Shown here: one piece after another, positions 36,160 through 44,636 of the stretch
Numbering within the stretch: position 1 is the stretch's first letter
Layout: the number at the start of each line of letters is the position of its first letter
Source: Acidovorax sp. FJL06
GTDB lineage: Bacteria; Pseudomonadota; Gammaproteobacteria; Burkholderiales; Burkholderiaceae_C
Length of the DNA: 64,000 nt
Direction of reading: 5' to 3'
NCBI RefSeq assembly: GCF_003852545.1
Contig: NZ_QAJR01000003.1
Coordinates: 84,142 to 148,141 of the forward strand
Notes under the pieces: model-generated
Told to the model about the DNA's origin: nothing
Database searches by the model: none
What the model saw: only the letters and a program-made list of their open reading frames with translations
Program-made: the position numbers and the translations under genes

Positions 36160-36740
36160 GGCTTGACCACCTGAACAGCGGAGCAGGGGCACCAGATGTC
36201 ATGACCACCATCAGAGAAAACGAGCAGACAACGGCCTGTGCGAACACGACCAACGCGAGCTGGCAGGCCATGCCATGAAACAGACAAGCCACGCTTTACG
36301 AGCTTGTCGTTCAGGTCAAGGTTTGCGCGAAGGGTGCCCGCCCCCAGCGCAGGCGCTGCAGGAGCCGCCACAGCGCGTGCAGCGCCCTTGATGGCTGGGG
36401 GTGGGCAAACTGCATCAGCCAGAATGCTGGCTTCAAAACCAGAGGGAGATTCAGGGATGGGAGCACTGATCGGAATCGGCTTGCTACTGCCGCTATTTGC
36501 GGCGGCCATCGGGCTAGCACTCACGTACTGGGTGCTTTGCGCAGCCATCAAAAACGGTGTAGCCGCGGCACTGTCAGAAACCAAAGTGCGGGTGGTAACC
36601 CCGCCATCCACGTTCAGCGGCAGCACCCCAGGTGCGGCGCCTGCAGGGTTCAAATGGGTGCTGGTGCCCGAGGAATCCATGCCAAACGCGGCACGCAAGG
36701 TGTCGCATTTGGATGACATGAGGGTTGATTGACGGTGCAT
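36156..36740 (-). CDS. First gene of the phage operon, unknown function (194 aa)
   Basis: The N-terminal ~110 residues are low-complexity Ala/Ser/Pro-rich. The C-terminal ~60 (LNDKLVKRGLSVSWHGLPARVGRVRTGRCLLVFSDGGHDIWCPCSAVQVV) look like a compact beta domain. GGAG lies six bases before the ATG at 36740. It is the first gene downstream of the divergent control region. The opposite strand of its 5' half carries a good-looking ORF (36457-36732). Confidence 0.6.
   Translation of the reverse strand: MHRQSTLMSSKCDTLRAAFGMDSSGTSTHLNPAGAAPGVLPLNVDGGVTTRTLVSDSAAATPFLMAAQSTQYVSASPMAAANSGSSKPIPISAPIPESPSGFEASILADAVCPPPAIKGAARAVAAPAAPALGAGTLRANLDLNDKLVKRGLSVSWHGLPARVGRVRTGRCLLVFSDGGHDIWCPCSAVQVVKP
36457..36732 (+). 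CDS. Possible antisense membrane ORF (91 aa) in the prophage
   Basis: It starts after a GAGGGAG SD at good spacing. The protein MGALIGIGLLLPLFAAAIGLAL... has one clear membrane helix (about residues 3-30) and a soluble tail with GFKWVLVPEESMPNAARKV. It lies fully opposite to the 5' half of the 194-aa gene. Codon use is plausible on both strands. One of the two may be spurious, or both may be real. Confidence 0.3.
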   Translation: MGALIGIGLLLPLFAAAIGLALTYWVLCAAIKNGVAAALSETKVRVVTPPSTFSGSTPGAAPAGFKWVLVPEESMPNAARKVSHLDDMRVD

Positions 36741-36755
36741 GGCGGCTCCACAAAT

Positions 36756-36772
36756 GCACACAAGTTGTGTGC
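36756..36772. promoter_or_regulatory. Perfect palindrome upstream of the phage operon
   Basis: GCACACAA-G-TTGTGTGC is a perfect 8-bp-arm inverted repeat, 16 bases before the first operon gene. It is an operator candidate for the divergent repressor. Confidence 0.6.
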
Positions 36773-36790
36773 GAATCGGGAGGCTACGCC

Positions 36791-36807
36791 GCAAACAAGG
36801 TGTTTGC
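36791..36807. promoter_or_regulatory. Second operator-like palindrome (GCAAACA)
   Basis: GCAAACA-AGG-TGTTTGC has perfect 7-bp arms. Single half-sites GCAAACAAC recur at 36844 and 36872, next to the start of the divergent HTH gene, suggesting several operator half-sites for one regulator. Confidence 0.55.
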
Positions 36808-36869
36808 AATCATTTTGCTAATATGCACACTGCATGTATGCATGCAAACAACATGTAGGAGCGATATAT

Positions 36870-37133
36870 ATGCAAACAACCATGAATCTGCTAGATACCG
36901 CGCTTCAGTTAAACCCAGCGCCCTACTGGCACGAAAAACTGAAGCTGTCGCGTAATGCCTTGCACACAGCAAAGACACGTGGGCACCTGAGCCCGGCAAT
37001 CGCGGGTGCGCTGGCGGAAGAACTAGGCCAGGACGTGAAAACCTGGATAGTGGTGGCAGCGCTGGAATCAGAGCGAGAAAGCGCATGCAAGACGCGGATG
37101 CTCAAGCGCGTCGCCAAACTCACATCGGTTTAA
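36870..37133 (+). CDS. Divergent phage regulator, HTH-like (DUF3693-like)
   Basis: An 87-aa protein, MQTTMNLLDTALQLNPAPYWHEKLKLSRNALHTAKTRGHLSPAIAGALAEELGQDVKTWIVVAALESERES. The helical pattern of KLKLSRNALHTAKTRGHLSPAIAGALAEEL fits an HTH. AGGAG lies eight bases before the ATG. It is transcribed away from the phage operon, with palindromes between them, as for RstR-like repressors of CTX-type phages. It ends 15 bases before host nadK, on the same strand. Confidence 0.65.
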   Translation: MQTTMNLLDTALQLNPAPYWHEKLKLSRNALHTAKTRGHLSPAIAGALAEELGQDVKTWIVVAALESERESACKTRMLKRVAKLTSV

Positions 37134-37148
37134 TGATGTAATTTCGCG

Positions 37149-38048
37149 ATGACGTCCAATTTCCGCCATGTCGCACTCATAGGCAAGTATCAAGCTTCAT
37201 CTACGGGCTCCATGGGCGACAGCTCTCGCCAGGCGCTGGACGACATCGCCCACTTTCTTGCGCGCCAGGGCTGCGAGGTGGTGCTGGAAGCCGAGACCGC
37301 CAGCAACACGGGGCTGACGCACGACTACCCCTCGCTGAATGTAGACGACATTGGGGCCCGGTGCGACCTGGGCCTGGTGGTGGGGGGCGATGGCACGATG
37401 CTGGGCATCGGCCGCAGGCTCGCCCGGTTTGGCACGCCACTGATTGGCATCAACCAGGGGCGGCTGGGATTCATCACAGACATTCCGTTCGACACCTACC
37501 AGACCACCCTTCCCCCCATGCTGCAGGGGGCGTACGAAGAGGACCTCAGGCCTTTGATGCACGCCACCGTGGTGCGCGATGAGCGGGTGGTGTTTGAAGC
37601 CCTCGCCATGAATGATGTGGTCGTGAACCGTGGCGCCACCTCTGGCATGGTGGAGTTGCGGGTTGAAGTGGGGGGGCGCCTGGTGGCCAACCAGCGCGCC
37701 GATGGGCTCATCATCGCCTCGCCCACGGGCTCGACGGCCTACTCGCTGTCGGCAGGCGGGCCGATGCTGCATCCATCCATCCCGGGCTGGGTGCTGGTGC
37801 CCATTGCACCGCACACCTTGTCCAACCGCCCCATCGTGTTGTCCGACGCCACGGAAGTGGCCGTCGAGGTGGTGAGCGGGCGCGACGTCAGCGCCAACTT
37901 TGACATGCAGTCACTGGCCTCCCTGCTCCACGGCGATCGCATTCTGGTCAAGCGGTCGGAGCACTGCGTGCGCTTCCTGCACCCCCAGGGCTGGAACTAC
38001 TTTGCCACGCTGCGCAAAAAGCTGCGCTGGAATGAAGGAGGCTCCTGA
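37149..38048 (+). CDS. nadK: NAD kinase
   Basis: A 299-aa enzyme that phosphorylates NAD to NADP. It has GGDGTMLG (79-86), [30 protein letters not shown] and [25 protein letters not shown]. It is followed two bases later by recN. Its upstream boundary is the prophage, only 15 bases from the phage repressor gene, so its transcription may depend on a phage promoter. Confidence 0.97.
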   Translation: MTSNFRHVALIGKYQASSTGSMGDSSRQALDDIAHFLARQGCEVVLEAETASNTGLTHDYPSLNVDDIGARCDLGLVVGGDGTMLGIGRRLARFGTPLIGINQGRLGFITDIPFDTYQTTLPPMLQGAYEEDLRPLMHATVVRDERVVFEALAMNDVVVNRGATSGMVELRVEVGGRLVANQRADGLIIASPTGSTAYSLSAGGPMLHPSIPGWVLVPIAPHTLSNRPIVLSDATEVAVEVVSGRDVSANFDMQSLASLLHGDRILVKRSEHCVRFLHPQGWNYFATLRKKLRWNEGGS

Positions 38049-38050
38049 CC

Positions 38051-39721
38051 ATGGCACTCCGGCGAATCACACTGCGTGATTTTGTGATTGTCCAGGCCCT
38101 GGAGCTGGAACTCCAGCCCGGCTTCACCGTGCTGACCGGCGAAACCGGGGCAGGCAAGTCCATTCTGATCGATGCATTGCAGTTGGCCCTGGGAGCGCGC
38201 TCAGACGCCGGGGTGGTGCGCGAGGGCAGCCCCCGCACAGACATTTGCGCAGAATTCGATTGCCCAAAACATGTTCGGCCTTGGCTGGAAGAAGCCGGGT
38301 TTGATTCAGACGACATGCTTTTGCTGCGTCGCACCGTGGACACCCAGGGCAAAAGCCGCGCCTGGATCAATGGAACCCCCGCCACGGCAGCACAGTTGCG
38401 CGCGCTGGGCGACATGCTGCTCGACATCCACGGACAACACGCCTGGCAAAGCCTCACGCGCCCCGAATCGGTACGCGGACTGCTTGACGCGTTTGCGGGC
38501 ACCAGCATGACCGACACCCTGGCCCGGTGGTCACAATGGCGCGCAGACCAGAAAGCCCTGCAGCAGGCACGCCAGGCCCAGGCCACATTGCAGCAAGAGC
38601 GCGAACGCCTGCAATGGCAAATCAGCGAAGTGGAAAAGCTGGCCCCCGCTCCCGCTGAATGGGATGAGCTGGATGCCCAGCACAAGCGGCTGTCGCATGC
38701 GCAGGCACTTCTGGATGCGGCCGACGGAGCCATCCAGACCCTGCAGGCCGACGAGGCCGGGGCACTCGGTGCCCTGACGCAGGCCCACCTGCTCCTGCAG
38801 GCCCAGGAGCACATCGAACCCGAGTTCGCCAATCTGGCCGACATCCTCGCGTCGTGCCTCGCGCAGGCCAACGACGTGGTCCATTCCCTGCATGCGTACC
38901 TGCGGCATGCCGACATCGATCCACAGCGCTTGGCCGAACTCGATGCCCGCATGTCGCAGTGGATGACCCTGGCCCGCAGGTACAAGCGTCCGCCCGCAGA
39001 GCTACCCGCCCTGCTGCAGGACTGGAAGGCTGGGATGCGCCAACTGGACGCAGCCACCGACCTGGAGCAATTGCAAGCCGCCGAGACGGCCAGCGCCAAG
39101 GCCTACCAGGCCGCAGCACGGGCGCTGTCGCAGGCGCGCGCCAAGGCGGCGCCCAGGCTGTCGGCAGCCATCACCCAGGCCATGCAAGGCCTGGGCATGG
39201 AGGGTGGAAGGTTCGAGGCGTCCGTGACCCGTGCCCAGGAGCCCGCAGCCCATGGCATGGATGAAGTGGTGTTTTTGGTGGCCGGCCATCCCGGCATGAG
39301 CCCCAAGCCGATTGGCAAGGTCGCCTCCGGCGGCGAACTGTCACGCATCTCTCTTGCCATCTCGGTCACCACAAGCGAGCTGGGCATGGCCCCCACCCTC
39401 ATCTTCGACGAGGTGGACTCTGGCGTGGGCGGCGCCGTCGCAGAAACCGTGGGCCGGTTGATGCAGCAGCTGGGCAGTGACCGCCAGGTCCTGGCCGTGA
39501 CCCACCTCCCCCAGGTCGCAGCCTGCGCACACCACCATCTCAAGGTGGCCAAACGCAAGAGCCCGGCCGGAACCACCAGCACGGTGCTGGCGGTCCAGGA
39601 AGAACAGCGTGTGGCCGAGATTGCACGCATGCTGGGCGGCGAACGGTCAACTGACACCACCTTGGCCCATGCCCGCGAAATGCTGAACAACGTGGCGACG
39701 AGCCTGGGAGTGGAGGACTGA
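38051..39721 (+). CDS. recN: DNA repair ATPase RecN
   Basis: A 556-aa SMC-like protein for double-strand break repair. It has Walker A GETGAGKS (30-37), long coiled coils between about 150 and 370, the ABC signature [14 protein letters not shown] and Walker [14 protein letters not shown]. It overlaps rapZ by one base (TGATG). Confidence 0.98.
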   Translation: MALRRITLRDFVIVQALELELQPGFTVLTGETGAGKSILIDALQLALGARSDAGVVREGSPRTDICAEFDCPKHVRPWLEEAGFDSDDMLLLRRTVDTQGKSRAWINGTPATAAQLRALGDMLLDIHGQHAWQSLTRPESVRGLLDAFAGTSMTDTLARWSQWRADQKALQQARQAQATLQQERERLQWQISEVEKLAPAPAEWDELDAQHKRLSHAQALLDAADGAIQTLQADEAGALGALTQAHLLLQAQEHIEPEFANLADILASCLAQANDVVHSLHAYLRHADIDPQRLAELDARMSQWMTLARRYKRPPAELPALLQDWKAGMRQLDAATDLEQLQAAETASAKAYQAAARALSQARAKAAPRLSAAITQAMQGLGMEGGRFEASVTRAQEPAAHGMDEVVFLVAGHPGMSPKPIGKVASGGELSRISLAISVTTSELGMAPTLIFDEVDSGVGGAVAETVGRLMQQLGSDRQVLAVTHLPQVAACAHHHLKVAKRKSPAGTTSTVLAVQEEQRVAEIARMLGGERSTDTTLAHAREMLNNVATSLGVED

Positions 39722-40584
39722 TGGCGCTTGAGATTGTTCTGATCACGGGGATGTCGGGCTCAGGCAAGTCCGTGGCCCTGCACGCCCTGGAGGATGCCGG
39801 GTACTACTGCGTGGACAACCTGCCGCCCGAGCTGCTGCCCGCCTTCGTGGCGCTGGAGCATCGCCACCACGGCAACCGCGTAGCCATCGCCATGGACGTG
39901 CGCAGTGCGACTTCGCTGCACCAGGTGCCCCAGGAGTTGCATCGCCTGCGCAACCAGGGCGTGGCCGTGCAATCGATTTTTCTGGATGCCACCATCGATA
40001 CCCTGGTGCGCAGGTTCTCCGAAACGCGCCGCCGCCACCCCCTCTCCCATGACGACCTCCAGCAAGGGCGGCGGGCCCTGGTGCAGATCATTGAACTGGA
40101 GCGCGAGCTGCTGGCCGACCTGCGCGAGCAGTCGCATGTCATCGACACCAGCACGATACGGGCGTCGCAGCTGCAAAGTTACGTCAAGGGCCTGATGTCC
40201 ACCGCGCAAGGGCAGCTGACCCTGGTGTTCCAGTCCTTTGCGTTCAAACGCGGTATCCCCATGGATGCAGACTATGTGTTCGATGTGCGGATGCTGCCCA
40301 ACCCCCATTACGAGCCGGCACTGCGTGACCTGACGGGGTTGGACCAACCCGTCGCTGACTTTCTGCACCACCAGCCCGACGTCAGCCTCATGCGCGCCCA
40401 CATCGCACAGTTCCTGGCACATTGGCTGGACATGCTCGACAGAAACCACCGCAGCTATGTCACGGTCGCCATTGGCTGCACTGGCGGGCAGCACCGCTCG
40501 GTCTATCTGGTGGAAAGGCTCGCCGAGGCCTTCAGCGACCGCTGGACGGCGCTGAAGCGCCACCGTGAACTCGACGGCCGATAG
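39721..40584 (+). CDS. rapZ: RNase adapter protein RapZ
   Basis: A 287-aa P-loop protein that in enterobacteria directs RNase E to a glmS-regulating RNA and responds to glucosamine-6-phosphate. It has Walker A GMSGSGKS (10-17), [27 protein letters not shown] and the C-terminal [23 protein letters not shown]. Its role in this organism is inferred from the family. Confidence 0.95.
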   Translation: MALEIVLITGMSGSGKSVALHALEDAGYYCVDNLPPELLPAFVALEHRHHGNRVAIAMDVRSATSLHQVPQELHRLRNQGVAVQSIFLDATIDTLVRRFSETRRRHPLSHDDLQQGRRALVQIIELERELLADLREQSHVIDTSTIRASQLQSYVKGLMSTAQGQLTLVFQSFAFKRGIPMDADYVFDVRMLPNPHYEPALRDLTGLDQPVADFLHHQPDVSLMRAHIAQFLAHWLDMLDRNHRSYVTVAIGCTGGQHRSVYLVERLAEAFSDRWTALKRHRELDGR

Positions 40585-40619
40585 ACGGACGCGCCGGGCT
40601 GAGGATCAGCCCCGGCCCC

Positions 40620-41705
40620 TCACCACAACCGGGCCTGGGTCGCGTCCAGCAGCTTGCGGATGGGAGCGGGCAAACCCACCAACGGCCATTGGTCCGGCCC
40701 CAGCCACTCGCCCTCCCCCATGACACCCCCCCCGAAGTCCCCGCTGATCATCACCGGATGGAGATGCAGGTCCCGGTGCGTGAGCACGTGCAAGAAGGGA
40801 GGCAGCTCTTCCTGCACATGCCGTGACGGATCACCAAGACCCGCCACAAACGCGGCACACGCAGCCGCATCGGAAAAGACCGGCACGCAATGCATGCCTG
40901 CCCAGATGCCCGTTGCAGGGCGCCGCTGCAGCCAGACACGGCCTCGGCCGTCACGGACAATCGCCAACTGCCACGACTCGGATCGGCGGGCCAGCTTGCG
41001 CGTCCTGACAGGATAGCGCTCGGGGTCGCCATCCCTGAACGCTTTGCAGGACTCCACCAGGGGACAAGCAGAACAGCGGGGCGCGCGCGGGGTGCAGACC
41101 GAAGCACCCAGGTCCATGAGCCCCTGGGTGTACCGCGGCATGGCATGAACCAGGTCTTCTGTGGGCAACAGCGCCTGTGCCAGCCCCCACAGCAGGCGCT
41201 CGTTGGCAGCCGACGCCATGTCCTTGTCGAAACCCAGCCAACGCGTCAGCACCCGCCGCACGTTGGCATCCAGGATCGGCACCCGCTCTGAAAAACAGAA
41301 AGCGGCAATGGCCCCCGCTGTCGATCGGCCAATGCCTGGCAGGGTCGCCAGCACCTCCGCCGTGCGAGGAAATGCCCCTCCGTGGTCGGCCATGACCTGC
41401 TGCGCGCACCGGTGCAGATTGCGTGCCCGGCTGTAATAGCCCAGGCCGCTCCAGAGCCCCATCACCTCGTCCTGGGGCGCGTTTGCCAAGGCGCTGACGT
41501 CAGGAAACCGCGCCAGAAACCGCGCGTAGTAGTCCAGCACAGTGCTGACCTGGGTCTGCTGCAGCATGATCTCTGACAGCCATACGCGATAGGGGTCTCG
41601 GGTCTGCTGCCACGGCAGGTGGTTGCGGCCATGGGATGCCTGCCATGCCACCACGCGCTCGCCAATCGACACGGAAATGCGCGTGCCCTCTGCGGACCCA
41701 CTCAT
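40620..41705 (-). CDS. mutY: A/G-specific adenine DNA glycosylase
   Basis: A 361-aa glycosylase that removes adenine opposite 8-oxoG. It has LSEIMLQQTQV (catalytic Glu region), LPGIGRSTAGAIAAF (HhH) with the catalytic Asp in ILDANVRRVLTRW, the 4Fe-4S motif C-X6-C-X2-C-X5-C (CTPRAPRCSACPLVESC) and a C-terminal NUDIX-like 8-oxoG recognition domain. Its stop faces rapZ. The start overlaps the stop of the dynamin-like gene by four bases. Confidence 0.96.
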   Translation of the reverse strand: MSGSAEGTRISVSIGERVVAWQASHGRNHLPWQQTRDPYRVWLSEIMLQQTQVSTVLDYYARFLARFPDVSALANAPQDEVMGLWSGLGYYSRARNLHRCAQQVMADHGGAFPRTAEVLATLPGIGRSTAGAIAAFCFSERVPILDANVRRVLTRWLGFDKDMASAANERLLWGLAQALLPTEDLVHAMPRYTQGLMDLGASVCTPRAPRCSACPLVESCKAFRDGDPERYPVRTRKLARRSESWQLAIVRDGRGRVWLQRRPATGIWAGMHCVPVFSDAAACAAFVAGLGDPSRHVQEELPPFLHVLTHRDLHLHPVMISGDFGGGVMGEGEWLGPDQWPLVGLPAPIRKLLDATQARLW

Positions 41706-43663
41706 GCCGACACAAGGTGCACGTCGGAGGCTGCAGGCTCCAGGCCCGGCACGGCAATCAGCTGGGAGGTGAGCTCCTGCAGCCTGCGTTCCAACAGACC
41801 CAGCGCCTCTTCACCCGCCTCGATTTCCGAAATACGCTCCACCAGCCCGCTGGCCGCTTGCTGGATGCGGTCCACCGCTTCAATGCGGCGCGCAAAACTG
41901 CGGCGGCGCTCGCGCAATTGCGCATCCAGTTGCGCCGTGGCCGACTTGCTCCACAGCTCCAGATCGTTGGCCGCAGATTCATACACCGTGCGCAGCCGCA
42001 TGGCCAGGGCCCGCACCAGCCGCTCGGCAAACTCGGGCTGCGCCAGCTTGAGCGCATTGCCCACCCCCAGGTACTGCAGGTGGCTTTGTTCGATCTGGTT
42101 CAGATCGTGCGCAAAATGCTCCAGCTGGGGAGGCGTGGGCACCTGGAGCGAGAACCCGAACTCGGCATTGAGCTGCCGAAAAGTCCCGCCCAGCATGGCC
42201 TGGATTTCCGTGCCGGAGGCCTGCGCCTTGTCCAGCGTACCGCGCAGCTTGTCGAAGGTCTGGACGTAGATCTTCTTGACGCCCAGTTTGAGGCCCTTTT
42301 GCTGCAGCGTCTGCGCCAGCTCTGAGAGCTCGGCCTTGAGCGCCTTGGCACCCAGTTGCTGGAACACATCCCGCAAAAGCTTCAGGTGCACAGCGCGCAC
42401 GGCCTGGATCTTGGCGGTGCTCAGATCGAATTCGCGCTGTTCCTGCTCGATGCGGTGGCGCATGGATTCGATCACCGAGGCGTTCTTGCCCCGCAGGCTG
42501 CGCAGCTCGGCCATCTGGTCGTCGAGGTCACGGCGCCGGATGTTGATGACCCGCGCGGTCTCCGTGCGCAAACTGGCGACCCCTGCAGCAACTGCCGCGC
42601 GCAAAATGGAGCGGCGTCGGCCCATGATGCCCTTGGCCAGCGCCTCCTCCAGCACGGGCAGCCCGCTGGACTCCAGCAAAAGATCGTCTGCCGTGATCTT
42701 GGCGACCAGCCCCTTCTGGGCCGACACCGGCACCACCCTGTCCAGAGGCACCCCAAGCATTTCTGCGGATGTGCTGCACTGGCGCTCCATCTGGGACTGC
42801 ACCTGCTCGGCACTGTTCAACGTGTCCCACAGGGTATCGATCTTGTTCAGCACCACGAGCCGGGCATCCATGCTGTCGGACGAGATCGCCAGATGCTCGC
42901 GCCAGATGGACAGGTCGGAGCGGGTGACACCGGTATCGGCGCTCAGGATGAAAACCACCGCATGCGCCTGGGGGATCAGGTTGACGGTCAGCTCGGGCTC
43001 GGCCCCCACCGCGTTCAGGCCCGGCGTGTCCAGAATCACCAGACCCTGCTTGAGCAGCGGATGGGGAATATTGATGATGGCGTGCCGCCACATGGGCACT
43101 TCCACCAACCCCTGGGCATCGGGCACGGGGTTCTCATCGGTCAGTTCATCGTGCCAGAAACCCAGCGCACGGGCGTTGTCGAGGCTGACCTTGCGCACCT
43201 CGGCCACCTTCTCCAGCGCCTTGGCGATCTGGTCCGCGTTGCTGACGTCCAGGGGAATCTCCGTCCAGCGCTCGGTCTTCACCCGCCACTCGGCCAGGCC
43301 CTGCATCTGCAGGCGTGTCTCAATGGGCAGCAGCCGCAGGCTGGGTGCGACTGAGGCGTCATACCCCAGCTCCGTCGGGCACATGGTGGTGCGGCCTGCG
43401 CTCGCAGGCATGATGCGGCGCCCATAGTCGGCAAAAAAGATCGCGTTGATCAGCTCAGACTTGCCACGGGAAAACTCCGCCACAAAGGCCACCATGACCT
43501 TGTCGCTGCGGACCTGCTCCTCCAGGCGATGCAGCCGTTCCTGCACGGCGGCGTCCATGAGGTCATGCGAGGACATCCACTCGGCCAGCCGCTTGAGCTG
43601 CTGGGCGAACTCCCGCCGCCAGGCGCCATGCTGGTCGAACTGTTCGTTGAATGAAGGTCCCAC
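41702..43663 (-). CDS. Bacterial dynamin-like GTPase
   Basis: A 653-aa large GTPase. It has P-loop AEFSRGKS (62-69, Ala where most have Gly), GRTTMCPTELGYD, ILDTPGLNAVG and VVLNKIDTLWD. The C-terminal half is helical with a membrane-associating look but no clear transmembrane span. It overlaps mutY by four bases (ATGA), so both are probably expressed together. Dynamin-like proteins act in membrane remodelling; the substrate membrane here is unknown. Confidence 0.88.
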   Translation of the reverse strand: MGPSFNEQFDQHGAWRREFAQQLKRLAEWMSSHDLMDAAVQERLHRLEEQVRSDKVMVAFVAEFSRGKSELINAIFFADYGRRIMPASAGRTTMCPTELGYDASVAPSLRLLPIETRLQMQGLAEWRVKTERWTEIPLDVSNADQIAKALEKVAEVRKVSLDNARALGFWHDELTDENPVPDAQGLVEVPMWRHAIINIPHPLLKQGLVILDTPGLNAVGAEPELTVNLIPQAHAVVFILSADTGVTRSDLSIWREHLAISSDSMDARLVVLNKIDTLWDTLNSAEQVQSQMERQCSTSAEMLGVPLDRVVPVSAQKGLVAKITADDLLLESSGLPVLEEALAKGIMGRRRSILRAAVAAGVASLRTETARVINIRRRDLDDQMAELRSLRGKNASVIESMRHRIEQEQREFDLSTAKIQAVRAVHLKLLRDVFQQLGAKALKAELSELAQTLQQKGLKLGVKKIYVQTFDKLRGTLDKAQASGTEIQAMLGGTFRQLNAEFGFSLQVPTPPQLEHFAHDLNQIEQSHLQYLGVGNALKLAQPEFAERLVRALAMRLRTVYESAANDLELWSKSATAQLDAQLRERRRSFARRIEAVDRIQQAASGLVERISEIEAGEEALGLLERRLQELTSQLIAVPGLEPAASDVHLVSA

Positions 43664-43770
43664 TTTGCTCCCACAGATCTATGAATGGCCTACAGGGTAG
43701 ACATACACAAAATATAGCATCGACCGCATGCGGGCTGTCGTGCCCCCGAGATTGGACGCCTTGCGAGCCC

Positions 43771-44589
43771 CTATGAACGCTGGCACTGGGGACAGAAGTA
43801 GCTGCTTCGCTGCCCCTGCCGCAGGAGCCGTATTGCCGTGCCACACACATGGCAGGGAGCCCCATCGCGCCCATACACATTGGCGGCCGTCTGAAAATGC
43901 CCGGCCATGCCATCGGCACTCGAAAAATCCCGCAATGTGCTGCCCCCCATGTCCACGGCGCGTGCCAGCACCACGCGAATGGCCTCATGCAACCGGCGCA
44001 CCCGTTCGGCGCCGATGCGGGCCGACACCGCCGTGGGCCGGATGCCCGCCATGAAAAGCACCTCGGATGCATAGATGTTGCCCACCCCCACCACCAGACG
44101 CCCCGCGAGCAACAGCTGCTTGATCGGCATCCGGCTCTTTTTCAGCCCGGCTTGAAAAGCAGGCAGATAGAAGGAGTCCGACAGCGGCTCCATGCCCAGC
44201 GCCCCCAGCAGCTTCACCGCCTGCGGGCTGTGCTCGCCGCCGGGCGCAAAGACCACGGCGCCAAACCGGCGCGGGTCGTGCAACCGCAAGGTGCCTTGAC
44301 TGGTCACGAGGTCAAAATGGTCATGGGGGCCGGCGGGCGGCAGCCCGTGGCCAAAGCGCAGGCTGCCTGACATCCCCAGGTGGATCAGTAAAAGCCCTTG
44401 GCTGGTGTCGGCCAGCAAATACTTGCCCCGCCGGCGCAGCACCAGCACCTGCTGCCCCACCAGGGACAAGGGGTCACAGCCCAAGGGCCAGCGCAGGGGC
44501 TTGCCCAGAACCACGGCTTGAATACGCGCCCCAGCAATGGCTTCGGCAAAGCTGCGGCGGGTCACTTCCACTTCGGGCAACTCAGGCAT
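43771..44589 (-). CDS. mutM: Formamidopyrimidine-DNA glycosylase
   Basis: A 272-aa Fpg enzyme that removes 8-oxoguanine. It has [11 protein letters not shown] (catalytic Pro 2, Glu 3 after Met removal), [17 protein letters not shown], a H2TH region ([24 protein letters not shown]), and a C-terminal zinc finger [25 protein letters not shown]. It is close to mutY, so both arms of the GO repair system are within 4 kb. Confidence 0.98.
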   Translation of the reverse strand: MPELPEVEVTRRSFAEAIAGARIQAVVLGKPLRWPLGCDPLSLVGQQVLVLRRRGKYLLADTSQGLLLIHLGMSGSLRFGHGLPPAGPHDHFDLVTSQGTLRLHDPRRFGAVVFAPGGEHSPQAVKLLGALGMEPLSDSFYLPAFQAGLKKSRMPIKQLLLAGRLVVGVGNIYASEVLFMAGIRPTAVSARIGAERVRRLHEAIRVVLARAVDMGGSTLRDFSSADGMAGHFQTAANVYGRDGAPCHVCGTAIRLLRQGQRSSYFCPQCQRS

Positions 44590-44636
44590 ACAAAACGCCG
44601 GGCAACGGCTTCACAGGCATGGATTATTATGACCCG

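Larger units (their letters stand above)
28451..37133. mobile_element. Integrated filamentous phage (inovirus) prophage
   Basis: A block of about 8.7 kb lies between host hrcA and nadK. It carries the full inovirus set: Rep/pII (34578), ssDNA-binding pV (34233), pVIII coat (33170), pIII-like adhesin (31605), pVI-like (31196), Zot/pI (29778), a terminal serine recombinase and a divergent repressor candidate. Gene overlaps are tight. GC3 is lower and codon use more mixed than in flanking genes. A 6-base direct repeat TGTAAT occurs at 28458 and 37137 and is a possible att core, but it is too short to be convincing alone. Confidence 0.93.

Noticed and set aside
28444-37136. AATGAT direct repeat at both prophage ends as an att site
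   Set aside because: Six bases occur easily by chance and flanks do not align; TGTAAT is an equally weak alternative, so no att site is called.
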